From contig CAZNEZ010000009.1 of NCBI GenBank assembly GCA_964572475.1, forward strand, positions 1 through 61,867: DNA of 61,867 nucleotides. Direction: 5' to 3'. This document shows positions 37,070 to 44,201 of the stretch, piece after piece (position 1 is the stretch's first letter; the number at the start of each line of letters is the position of its first letter). Under the pieces are notes generated by a model. It did no database searches, had not been told where the DNA came from, and saw only the letters and a program-made list of their open reading frames with translations. Made by a program: the position numbers and the translations under genes. The DNA comes from CAZNEZ01 sp964572475 (GTDB lineage Bacteria; Bacillota; Clostridia; Lachnospirales; Lachnospiraceae).

Positions 37070-37983
37070 TGATAGAAAATATTATTTTGTTAGCTGGAAT
37101 TAGTGTTGCATGCGCTTGTTTATGCATTTTCTATAATGATAATAAACTTCATGCTTATGTGTATGTAACAATTTCTTGTATACTTGGTATATTGTTAGGA
37201 AGATTATATTATGTATTTTTTAATATAACATCGGATTATGATGGATTCTTTAATTTTAATGGGGATATTTCCTTATATGGTGTATTGGCAGGAGTTATAT
37301 TAGCTGCGTTAATAGTTAAGCTTATTATGAAAACAAGTGCAATGAATCTTTTAAATCAGTCAGTAATACCGCTTTTTATTATAATTATCGCTGTTAGAGT
37401 TACGGATTATTTTATGGTTTCTAATTATGGAATGAAGATATCATCACCATCTTTACAGCATTTCCCATGGTCTGTATATAGTGAGGCTTCCCATAGCTGG
37501 ATGCTCGCTGTATTTGTTATGGAGGCTATGTACTGTCTAATATCAATATTAATAGTTGCATATTATATAAAATGTAATGGAAGATATCCTTTTGTTTCTG
37601 GACTTACGTTATATTCAATTGGAAGAGTTGTATTTGAAAGCCTTAGAAAAGACAGCATTTACATAGGATTTGTTAAGATATCTCAGGTTGTTAGTATATT
37701 ATTGGTAATAGCATTGATGATATTTTTATATATTAAGAAAGTAAAGAATGGTGAAGGCAGAAAGTGGCATATTGTATTGCTGATAATTTCATTAGCATCT
37801 ATAACAATTGCATTTCTGGCCCAATTCTTTATGGGTACAGAGGTTGAAGTGTTGTATTCTACAGTGATTGCTATATGCATGTTTGCTATTTTGTTAGTTC
37901 AGTTATATCTAATGTTTAGCGAAAAGCAAAAAAATATGTTTAGCGAAAAGCAAAAAAGTGTTGACACTAATGAAATTTCATGA
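37069..37983 (+). CDS. Divergent Lgt-like membrane protein
   Basis: A 304-residue protein with about eight transmembrane helices. It resembles prolipoprotein diacylglyceryl transferase: ISLYGVLAGVILAAL aligns with the Lgt SxHGGLIG block, AVRVTDYFM with the GRxxNF block, and LTLYSIGRVVFESLRKDSIYIGFVKISQ with the YxxxRFxxEFLR block. However, the catalytic His of Lgt is replaced by Tyr and the Asn by Asp. The C-terminal tail has two tandem copies of MFSEKQK. It is coupled to the NAGPA gene by a one-base overlap. It may be an acyl-lipid transferase of altered chemistry or a non-catalytic relative. Confidence 0.75.
   Translation: MIENIILLAGISVACACLCIFYNDNKLHAYVYVTISCILGILLGRLYYVFFNITSDYDGFFNFNGDISLYGVLAGVILAALIVKLIMKTSAMNLLNQSVIPLFIIIIAVRVTDYFMVSNYGMKISSPSLQHFPWSVYSEASHSWMLAVFVMEAMYCLISILIVAYYIKCNGRYPFVSGLTLYSIGRVVFESLRKDSIYIGFVKISQVVSILLVIALMIFLYIKKVKNGEGRKWHIVLLIISLASITIAFLAQFFMGTEVEVLYSTVIAICMFAILLVQLYLMFSEKQKNMFSEKQKSVDTNEIS
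37912..37959 (+). repeat. 24-bp tandem repeat inside the Lgt-like gene
   Basis: Two copies of ATGTTTAGCGAAAAGCAAAA plus four bases, at 37912-37935 and 37936-37959. They encode MFSEKQKN and MFSEKQKS in frame, so the duplication adds eight residues to the cytoplasmic tail without breaking the gene. Confidence 0.88.
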
Positions 37984-37989
37984 TACACT
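37961..37989 (+). promoter_or_regulatory. Promoter of the infC operon
   Basis: TTGACA (37961-37966), 17-bp spacer, TACACT (37984-37989). The -35 lies inside the end of the Lgt-like gene. Transcription would start near 37996, giving a leader of about 175 bases before infC. Confidence 0.65.
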
Positions 37990-37995
37990 ATTGAA

Positions 37996-38120
37996 GTTGT
38001 AAAAAGAAAGAAGAGTATCCACTCTCACCCTCTCACATATATGTGTACTGTGGTTAATAAATTTAGATAAGCATTTGCATATCGCAATTTAGGTGGATGG
38101 TCTTTGACTATCCACTTTTT
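37996..38120 (+). promoter_or_regulatory. L20-type leader with attenuator upstream of infC-rpmI-rplT
   Basis: A terminator hairpin with 9-bp arms (38093-38101 GTGGATGGT and 38107-38115 ACTATCCAC) and five T residues ends the leader. An upstream copy of the 3' arm, TATCCAC at 38016-38022, can pair with the same 5' arm and thus forms the antiterminator. Position and logic fit the known Firmicutes L20 leader, where ribosomal protein L20 binds the mRNA and represses its own operon. Confidence 0.8.
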
Positions 38121-38172
38121 ATGTGTGATAGTATATAGTAAAAAGAAGCAAACCAAATGGAGGTGCAGAACT

Positions 38173-38679
38173 ATTAGCGAATTAATGATTAATGAACAAA
38201 TTAGAGATAAGGAAGTTCGTTTAATTGGCGAAGAAGGTGAACAGCTTGGTGTAATGTCTGCTAAAGACGCATTTAAGCTTGCAAAGGAAGCAGAATTAGA
38301 TCTTGTAAAGATTGCTCCAGCAGCAAAACCACCAGTATGTAAGATTATTGATTATGGTAAGTACAGATATGAAATTGCCAGAAAAGATAAAGAAGCTAAG
38401 AAGAAACAGAAAGTTATCGATGTTAAAGAAGTTAGATTATCTCCTAATATTGAAGAGAATGATCTTAACACAAAGGTTAGCCAAGCAAGAAAGTTTATCT
38501 CTAAAGGAGATAGAGTAAAGGTTACTCTTAGATTTAGAGGTAGAGAGATGGCTCATATTTCTAGTACAAAGCAGATACTTGATGAATTTGCTAAAAGACT
38601 TGAAGATATAGCTATAATTGAAAAACCTGCCAAGATGGAAGGCAGAAGCATAATGATGTTTTTAACTGAAAAAAAATAA
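38173..38679 (+). CDS. infC: Translation initiation factor IF-3, predicted AUU start
   Basis: A 168-residue factor that binds the 30S subunit and checks the start codon. It shows LMINEQIRDKEVRLIGEEGEQLGVMS, the N-terminal domain, and AKPPVCKIIDYGKYRYE, then the C-terminal domain ending in AKMEGRSIMMFL. The reading frame has no ATG at the expected place. GGAGGTG at 38159-38165 is 7 bases from ATT at 38173, whereas the first ATG at 38185 is 19 bases away. An AUU start is known for infC and allows IF3 to limit its own synthesis. It heads the infC-rpmI-rplT operon. Confidence 0.93.
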   Translation: MSELMINEQIRDKEVRLIGEEGEQLGVMSAKDAFKLAKEAELDLVKIAPAAKPPVCKIIDYGKYRYEIARKDKEAKKKQKVIDVKEVRLSPNIEENDLNTKVSQARKFISKGDRVKVTLRFRGREMAHISSTKQILDEFAKRLEDIAIIEKPAKMEGRSIMMFLTEKK

Positions 38680-38736
38680 CAGATATTCTGATTATATAAT
38701 TTAGTTAAAATAGATATTTCTAAGGAGGACAATCAA

Positions 38737-38934
38737 ATGCCTAAAATGAAGACAAGCAGAGCTGCTGCAAAACGTTTCAAAAAGACTGGAACAGGAAAGT
38801 TAGTAAGAAATAAAGCGTACAAATCTCATATCTTAACAAAGAAATCTACAAAGAGAAAGAGAAATCTTAGAAAAGATATAGTTACAGATTCAACAAACTC
38901 AAAAGTAATGAAGAAGATTTTACCATATCTATAA
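38737..38934 (+). CDS. rpmI: 50S ribosomal protein L35
   Basis: A 65-residue basic protein with the L35 sequence PKMKTSRAAAKRFKKTGTGKLVRNKAYKSHILTKKS. It has AAGGAGG upstream and sits between infC and rplT, the conserved order in bacteria. Synthesis is presumably controlled with the operon by L20. Confidence 0.98.
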   Translation: MPKMKTSRAAAKRFKKTGTGKLVRNKAYKSHILTKKSTKRKRNLRKDIVTDSTNSKVMKKILPYL

Positions 38935-38963
38935 GATTAGTATTTCAGTAGGAGGAAATAAAG

Positions 38964-39320
38964 ATGGCAAGAATTAAAGGCGCTTTAAACGCAAGAAAAA
39001 GACATAATAGAACATTAAAGCTCGCTAAAGGTTATAGAGGAGCTAGATCAAAGCAGTATAGAGTAGCAAAACAGTCAGTAATGAGAGCTTTAACAAGTGC
39101 TTATGCTGGTAGAAAAGAAAAGAAGAGACAGTTCAGACAGTTATGGATTGCAAGAATCAATGCTGCCGCAAGAATGAACGGTTTATCATACAGCAGATTT
39201 ATGTATGGATTAAAAGTAGCAGGTGTTGAGATGAACAGAAAAATGTTATCAGACATGGCTATTAATGATGCAGAAGGATTTGCTAAATTAGCAGAACTTG
39301 CAAAATCTAAAATTGCTTAA
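38964..39320 (+). CDS. rplT: 50S ribosomal protein L20
   Basis: A 118-residue basic protein. It begins ARIKGALNARKRHNRTLKLAKGYRGARSKQYRVAKQSV, and has LWIARINAAARMNGLSYSRFMYGLK, the L20 signature. It binds 23S rRNA early in assembly and, in Firmicutes, also binds the operon leader as a repressor. AGGAGG precedes the ATG. The operon ends at a strong terminator. Confidence 0.98.
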   Translation: MARIKGALNARKRHNRTLKLAKGYRGARSKQYRVAKQSVMRALTSAYAGRKEKKRQFRQLWIARINAAARMNGLSYSRFMYGLKVAGVEMNRKMLSDMAINDAEGFAKLAELAKSKIA

Positions 39321-39340
39321 TATTTAAATATTATAATTAT

Positions 39341-39380
39341 AAAAAGTCCTACATTACACATAGTAATGTGGGACTTTTTG
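39341..39380 (+). terminator. Terminator of infC-rpmI-rplT
   Basis: A 16-bp stem (39341-39356 and 39364-39379, arm AAAAAGTCCTACATTA with one mismatch) followed by T-rich sequence, 20 bases after the rplT stop. Confidence 0.87.
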
Positions 39381-39449
39381 TGTTATTATTAATAATAATA
39401 TAGTAGTAAATAAATCTAATTATATGAGAGGAATGGGTACCGAAGACGT

Positions 39450-40910
39450 ATGAAAAAGAAGGATATAGTTGCTACTGCCATTGGAGTTTTTGTAGTTGCA
39501 CTTGCATTTACATCAGTAATTATAGTACCTGGATTAGGAATGAAGCTTATGCAGGGAAGCAGAGCTGAAGGAACATTAGGAGATGAGCTAATTGAGAATA
39601 TTTTATCTGGGAATGCCACAACAGATGGTCAGTCTAATCTAGAATCTGATAGTCAGACAAGTGATAAAGATACAACAAAGATGACAACTGAAGAATTAAT
39701 GACATCAGAATTAACGACATCAGAACTCACAACGCAGGAACCTACAACTGAGAAGGTTGTTATATATAAAGAAGTGAATGATACTGTGTGGGTTAATGAG
39801 CCAGTTAATCAACGTTCTGGCCCATCTGAAAAGTATGATATAGTTGCTACTGCAGAGATGAATGAATCATTTATAAGAACAGGCATAGGTAGTAATGGGT
39901 GGTGGCGCCTAAAAAGGTTAGATGGGACAATAGTATATTCGTTTGGAAGTCATTATAGACTTATAGCCGAATTGCCAACTGAACCAGAGATAACAACAGA
40001 AGTTATACAAATACCTAATAAAACCAATATAGTTTCTGTTAATACGCAAGAATATTATTATGAGGATATGGTAGAGGACTTAAAACAGTTAGCTAACGCA
40101 TTTGCAGATAAAATACATATAAAGACTATTGGAACAACAGCTGATAATAGGGAGATTTATTGTGCTGTGATAGGTGATGAAAATGCTAAGAATGCTGTTA
40201 TAATAGATGCTGCCTTGCATGGAAGAGAATATGTTGCTTCGATTGTCTCAATGTACACTCTGGAATATACACTTAACAATTGGGATAATGAGGCATTTAA
40301 TGACACAGCTATATACTATATTCCAATGATTAATCCAGATGGAGTTTCGATAAGTCAGATGGGACTTAAAGGTATTAGGAATGTTGAACTTAGGAAAGAA
40401 ATAGCTAAGATAGGCTGTACAAATTACTCACGTTGGAAATCTAATGCAAATGGGATTGATTTGAATCGTCAATTTAGCTATGGATGGGGTGGAAAAGAAA
40501 CGGAATATAACTCACCATCATCAGAAGGATTTAAAGGATATGCAGCTGAGACAGAGCTAGAGGTGCAAGCAATTCTTAATCTTACTAATTCGCTAAAAGG
40601 CCGTTTATGCGGATATATTGGATTACATGCATCAGGTAATATAATTTATTGGAATTGTGGTCAGACTGGGAAAATTAAAGAGAATATATTAAATCTTGCT
40701 AATGCAGTTAGAAATACTAATGGCTGTGTACTTGAATCAACATATACAACGAATTATGGATTGTCTACAGATTACTTTATATGGTCGCAAAATGTTCCTG
40801 CTATTACTGTAGAACTAGGTAATGATATTTGTCCAGTTCCACAGAATAAATATGCATCAATAATTAAGAAAAATAGAATGCTATTTATAAATATAGCGGA
40901 CCTATTCTAA
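39450..40910 (+). CDS. Secreted M14 zinc carboxypeptidase with SH3-like domain
   Basis: A 486-residue protein. A signal anchor (about 5-33) is followed by a Thr/Ser/Glu linker with repeated TSELTT units, a bacterial SH3-like domain (about 110-170, VNQRSGPSEKYDIVATA) and an M14 peptidase domain (about 200-486). Zinc ligands are His257 and Glu260 (LHGRE) and His393 (GLHASG); the catalytic Glu is Glu455 (TVELG). INPDGV and NGIDLNRQFSYGW are also typical. It probably trims peptidoglycan stem peptides outside the cell. Single gene. Confidence 0.92.
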   Translation: MKKKDIVATAIGVFVVALAFTSVIIVPGLGMKLMQGSRAEGTLGDELIENILSGNATTDGQSNLESDSQTSDKDTTKMTTEELMTSELTTSELTTQEPTTEKVVIYKEVNDTVWVNEPVNQRSGPSEKYDIVATAEMNESFIRTGIGSNGWWRLKRLDGTIVYSFGSHYRLIAELPTEPEITTEVIQIPNKTNIVSVNTQEYYYEDMVEDLKQLANAFADKIHIKTIGTTADNREIYCAVIGDENAKNAVIIDAALHGREYVASIVSMYTLEYTLNNWDNEAFNDTAIYYIPMINPDGVSISQMGLKGIRNVELRKEIAKIGCTNYSRWKSNANGIDLNRQFSYGWGGKETEYNSPSSEGFKGYAAETELEVQAILNLTNSLKGRLCGYIGLHASGNIIYWNCGQTGKIKENILNLANAVRNTNGCVLESTYTTNYGLSTDYFIWSQNVPAITVELGNDICPVPQNKYASIIKKNRMLFINIADLF

Positions 40911-40945
40911 AAAAGCGTTCACAGTCTATACAGTATTTCTCGTTA

Positions 40946-40987
40946 AATAAAAAGAACATCGCCCGCCAGGGCAATGTTCTTTTTATT
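40946..40987. terminator. Bidirectional terminator
   Basis: A 19-bp stem (40946-40964 and 40969-40987, one G-U pair) with a 4-base loop, flanked by A and T runs. It serves both the M14 gene and the convergent alcohol dehydrogenase gene. Confidence 0.87.
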
Positions 40988-41028
40988 TGCGTGTTTTTTT
41001 ATTTTAACTACTTACAACTATAAGTGTA

Positions 41029-42219
41029 TTAGAAGTTAACTTCTTTATCGTAATATACTGCAGTAAGAAGTTTTTCCATTTCTTCCTGAGTAGGTATACG
41101 AGGATTTGAACCTGTACAAGCATCACTTATTGCAAGTTCAGCAACCTTTGATAATTTGTCATTGAATTCTGTTTCGTCAATGATTCCGCCTTCGTAATCT
41201 TTAATGCATTTTGGAACATTAAGAGAAGCACTGAGGTCTTCAATTGCTTTAATTAAAGCTTTTACTAAAGCATCTGTTGAATCTGCTTCTAAGCCAATGA
41301 ATCTAGCTATTTCAGCATATCTTTCAGCAGCAACTGCGTTTTTAGCATTGAACTGAATAACCTTTGGAAGGTACATTGCATTAGCGCAACCATGAACAAT
41401 ATGTCCGCCTGAATAAGCAGCTCCTGTTTTATGAGCCATAGAATGAACAATACCAAGTAAAGCATTTGAAAATGCCATACCAGCTAGGCACTGAGCATTA
41501 TGCATACGGTCACGGGCTTCCATATCTCCATCATATGATTTTTTAAGGAATGTGAATACCATCTTAATTGCATGTAATGCAAGAGGATCTGTGTAATCAC
41601 AGTTGAGTGTAGAAACATAAGCCTCAACAGCATGTGTTAAAGCATCCATACCAGTAAAAGCTGTTAACTTAGCTGGCATTGTTTCTGCGAGGGTAGGATC
41701 AACAATTGCAACATCAGGAGTGATATTAAAATCTGCCATAGGGTATTTGATACCTTTAGCATAATCCGTAATAACTGCAAAAGCTGTAACTTCAGTAGCT
41801 GTGCCTGATGTAGAAGGAATAGCACAGAATTTTGCTTTCTGACGTAATGTAGGGAAGTTAAATGGAACAATAAGGTCTTCAAATGTTACATCTGGATACT
41901 CATAAAATGCCCACATGGCTTTAGCCGCATCTATAGGTGAACCACCGCCCATAGCAACAATCCAATCTGGCTGGAAGTCCTGCATAGCTTTGGCACCTTT
42001 CATAACTGTTTCAACAGATGGATCTGGTTCAACATTCTCAAATAATTGAACTTCCATACCTGCTTCTTTAAGATTGTTTACTACTTTATCAAGGAAACCA
42101 AAACGCTTCATTGATCCACCACCAACAACAACAATAGCTTTCTTTCCTTTGAAATTCTTTAATTCATCAATAGAGTCTTTACCGTGATATAAGTCTCTAG
42201 GTAATGTAAAACGTCCCAT
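41029..42219 (-). CDS. Iron-containing alcohol dehydrogenase
   Basis: A 396-residue group III dehydrogenase. The NAD(P)-binding GGGSPIDAAKAMW, TSGTATEVTAFAVITD and the metal-binding run ALTHAVEAYVS plus SMAHKTGAAYSGGHIVHGCAN are intact. These enzymes reduce aldehydes to alcohols during fermentation (ethanol or butanol dehydrogenase type). AAGGAGG precedes the ATG. It is divergent from a LysR-type gene, a plausible regulator. Confidence 0.94.
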   Translation of the reverse strand: MGRFTLPRDLYHGKDSIDELKNFKGKKAIVVVGGGSMKRFGFLDKVVNNLKEAGMEVQLFENVEPDPSVETVMKGAKAMQDFQPDWIVAMGGGSPIDAAKAMWAFYEYPDVTFEDLIVPFNFPTLRQKAKFCAIPSTSGTATEVTAFAVITDYAKGIKYPMADFNITPDVAIVDPTLAETMPAKLTAFTGMDALTHAVEAYVSTLNCDYTDPLALHAIKMVFTFLKKSYDGDMEARDRMHNAQCLAGMAFSNALLGIVHSMAHKTGAAYSGGHIVHGCANAMYLPKVIQFNAKNAVAAERYAEIARFIGLEADSTDALVKALIKAIEDLSASLNVPKCIKDYEGGIIDETEFNDKLSKVAELAISDACTGSNPRIPTQEEMEKLLTAVYYDKEVNF

Positions 42220-42393
42220 AATAAAATCCTCCTTAAAGGTAAATTTTTAAGCTTTTGCTTATGTAAAGATAATAACATTTACAGATAAGTTTGTGTAATG
42301 TATAATAAGCATTGACATATATGCAAATGATATACATAGTGTACAAAAAACTCATGAAAAAGTATTGACATTTAAAATAGAAAGTGTGATTAA

Positions 42394-43317
42394 ATGGATA
42401 TTCAACAGTTAAAATATGTAGTAGAAGTTAAAAAATCAAGATCAATAACGGCAGCAGCACAAAGTTTATTCATGGGGCAGCCTAATCTAAGCCGTACGAT
42501 AAAGGAACTTGAGACAGAAGTAGGATTCCCAATATTTGAAAGAACCAATAAAGGTGTGATTCCGACTAAAAGTGGAGACGAATTTCTAAAATATGCTGAA
42601 TCAGTTCTAAAGCAGATGGAGCAACTTGAAAATCTATATAAACCGCATGATGAGAATACAATAAAGCTTGCTATTTCAGTACCGAGAGCAACATATATAT
42701 CCAATGCATTTACAAAGTGGCTGTCAAATCATGAAGAAGACAATGCGCTTGAAATATCATATAAAGAAACTAATGCAAATGGTGCAATTCATGATGTGTT
42801 TAGTGGAGTATCAAATATTGGAATTATTAGATATCAAACACAGGATGAAGCATATTTTGCAGGACTAATTGTTGAAAATGGCTTGAAATGTGAAACTTTA
42901 TCTGAATATCAGATGGTAATTATTATGTGTGCAGATCATCCGTTAGCCGCTATGTCTGAAATTCCATATAGATTACTGAATGATTATCTTGAATTGGTTC
43001 ATGGAGATTTATATCTTCCTATTAATCCGATTGAGAATAATGAAGAGGACATTCCTAACGATAAAAAAAGACATCATAATAAGATAGAGATATTTGACAG
43101 AGGAAGTCAGTTTGAAATATTGAGAGCAATAAAAGGAAGTTACTTATGGGTAAGTCCAGTACCTTTTGAAGAATTAGCTATTCAGAATATGGTTATGAAA
43201 CCATGTACTGGAACTAAGATGACAAAAGATGTACTTATATATAGAAGTAAAAGGAATCTTTCAGATGAGGAAAATGCCTTGATTGATGAGATTCGCAAAG
43301 CTACACAGAGTTTTTGA
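42394..43317 (+). CDS. LysR family transcriptional regulator
   Basis: A 307-residue protein. The N-terminal winged helix reads LKYVVEVKKSRSITAAAQSLFMGQPNLSRTIKELETEVGFPIFERTNKGVIPTKSG, and the rest is a periplasmic-binding-like effector domain. It lacks a strong ribosome site (GAAAGTG). The intergenic 174 bases contain TTGACA at 42312-42317 and again at 42365-42370. Its divergent position suggests it controls the iron ADH. Confidence 0.92.
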   Translation: MDIQQLKYVVEVKKSRSITAAAQSLFMGQPNLSRTIKELETEVGFPIFERTNKGVIPTKSGDEFLKYAESVLKQMEQLENLYKPHDENTIKLAISVPRATYISNAFTKWLSNHEEDNALEISYKETNANGAIHDVFSGVSNIGIIRYQTQDEAYFAGLIVENGLKCETLSEYQMVIIMCADHPLAAMSEIPYRLLNDYLELVHGDLYLPINPIENNEEDIPNDKKRHHNKIEIFDRGSQFEILRAIKGSYLWVSPVPFEELAIQNMVMKPCTGTKMTKDVLIYRSKRNLSDEENALIDEIRKATQSF

Positions 43318-43430
43318 GATAAAGGAATGTAATCATACACATTAAAGATATTTTAATACATCATAATCTTTTTGGATATTCCAGGTGATTGATGTTAAGC
43401 ATATCTGTATGGATACATTCTTTATATTAA

Positions 43431-43467
43431 AAAACAACCTTGCAGTTTAACACTACAAGGTTGTTTT
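43431..43467. terminator. Terminator between LysR gene and tRNA-Leu
   Basis: A perfect 12-bp inverted repeat (43431-43442 and 43456-43467, arm AAAACAACCTTG) with a T run on one side and an A run on the other. It can end the LysR transcript and the minus-strand tRNA-Leu transcript. Confidence 0.85.
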
Positions 43468-43472
43468 ACTAA

Positions 43473-43556
43473 TGCGGGAAAAGGGACTTGAACCCTCACG
43501 TCGTTGCCAACACTAGATCCTTAGTCTAGCCTGTCTGCCAATTCCAGCATTCCCGC
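43473..43556 (-). tRNA. tRNA-Leu, anticodon AAG
   Basis: An 84-base type II tRNA. Read on the minus strand, acceptor GCGGGAA pairs with TTCCCGC. The anticodon stem TAGA/TCTA encloses the loop CTAAGGA, giving anticodon AAG, and a long variable arm and GGTTCAAGTCC follow. The 3' CCA is not encoded. AAG would read CUU, and CUC if the first base is edited to inosine. Confidence 0.9.
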
Positions 43557-43594
43557 ATTCTTAACGGATTGTTACTCCGCTTGACGCATGTATG

Positions 43595-43623
43595 ATAATA
43601 CCAAAAAAGAAATGTATTGTCAA
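43595..43623 (-). promoter_or_regulatory. Promoter of tRNA-Leu (AAG)
   Basis: On the minus strand TTGACA (43618-43623), 17-bp spacer, TATTAT (43595-43600), 38 bases before the tRNA 5' end. Confidence 0.75.
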
Positions 43624-43720
43624 CAGTTTATTTGAAAAAAATTTGCTTTTTAGAAAATTATACATATATTTGTCAATAGATATTGTATAAATAATATACG
43701 AAGACTAATTTAAAATTTGG

Positions 43721-43749
43721 TTGACTTAATATAATATTTCTAATATAAT
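43721..43749 (+). promoter_or_regulatory. Promoter of tRNA-Leu (CAG)
   Basis: TTGACT (43721-43726), 17-bp spacer, TATAAT (43744-43749), 10 bases before the mature tRNA 5' end. Confidence 0.75.
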
Positions 43750-43759
43750 AATCTTGTTT

Positions 43760-43843
43760 GCAGTTATGGCGGAATTGGCATACGCGCATGATTCAGGTTC
43801 ATGTCCAGGCAACTGGGTTCGGGTTCAAGTCCCGTTAACTGCA
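43760..43843 (+). tRNA. tRNA-Leu, anticodon CAG
   Basis: An 84-base type II tRNA. Acceptor GCAGTTA pairs with TAACTGC. The anticodon stem ATGA/TCAT holds the loop TTCAGGT, giving anticodon CAG for CUG codons. A long variable arm and GGTTCAAGTCC follow. CCA is not encoded. Confidence 0.93.
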
Positions 43844-43882
43844 CTAAATCAAGTGTTTCATGCAGCAAAGTAAAGCATTCTT

Positions 43883-43911
43883 CAAAGCGCTTGTGCCGAC
43901 AAGCGCTTTGT
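43883..43911 (+). terminator. Terminator of tRNA-Leu (CAG), GCGCTTG hairpin
   Basis: Perfect 12-bp stem (43883-43894 and 43899-43910, arm CAAAGCGCTTGT) with a GCCG tetraloop. The core is identical to the hairpin at 22415. It also lies directly after the stop of the small minus-strand reading frame. Confidence 0.8.
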
Positions 43912-43913
43912 TA

Positions 43914-43979
43914 TTAACATCCGAAGCAATTACGGATAAAAGTCATAATGTCACAATTATTAAAAAATCTAAAACACAT
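43914..43979 (-). CDS. Possible 21-residue Cys-rich microprotein
   Basis: A 21-codon frame beginning MCFRFFNNCDIM and ending with Cys-Phe-Gly-Cys, with four cysteines at positions 2, 9, 18 and 21. It has a perfect AGGAGG (43988-43993) 8 bases before the ATG. A promoter-like TTGAAC-N17-TACAAT lies further upstream, and a hairpin (43883-43910) follows the stop. I do not recognise it. The full set of signals is more than expected by chance, but a 66-base frame can be accidental. Confidence 0.45.
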   Translation of the reverse strand: MCFRFFNNCDIMTFIRNCFGC

Positions 43980-44024
43980 AAGAATATCCTCCTTTTTTAG
44001 ATTGCCCTAGCTAATGACAAAGTA

Positions 44025-44053
44025 ATTGTAACAATTTCGTAACATTTGTTCAA
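44025..44053 (-). promoter_or_regulatory. Candidate promoter of the small Cys-rich frame
   Basis: On the minus strand TTGAAC (44048-44053), 17-bp spacer, TACAAT (44025-44030), 46 bases upstream of the ATG at 43979. The intervening leader contains the AGGAGG site. Confidence 0.5.
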
Positions 44054-44115
44054 TAGGAGAAAATTGGTAACGATATATGGCAATAAAAGTAGTATTAAAA
44101 AGATATTTAATTGTA

Positions 44116-44144
44116 TTGTGAATAATAATAGGTAGTGATACAAT
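44116..44144 (+). promoter_or_regulatory. Candidate promoter of the flavodiiron gene
   Basis: TTGTGA (44116-44121), 17-bp spacer, TACAAT (44139-44144), 58 bases before the start. The rest of the 44055-44201 gap is A+T-rich, with nothing else I can name. Confidence 0.5.
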
Positions 44145-44201
44145 AATGAATATTTGATAATAATATTTACATAACGTATATATGAAAGGCAGGATATTTA
44201 G

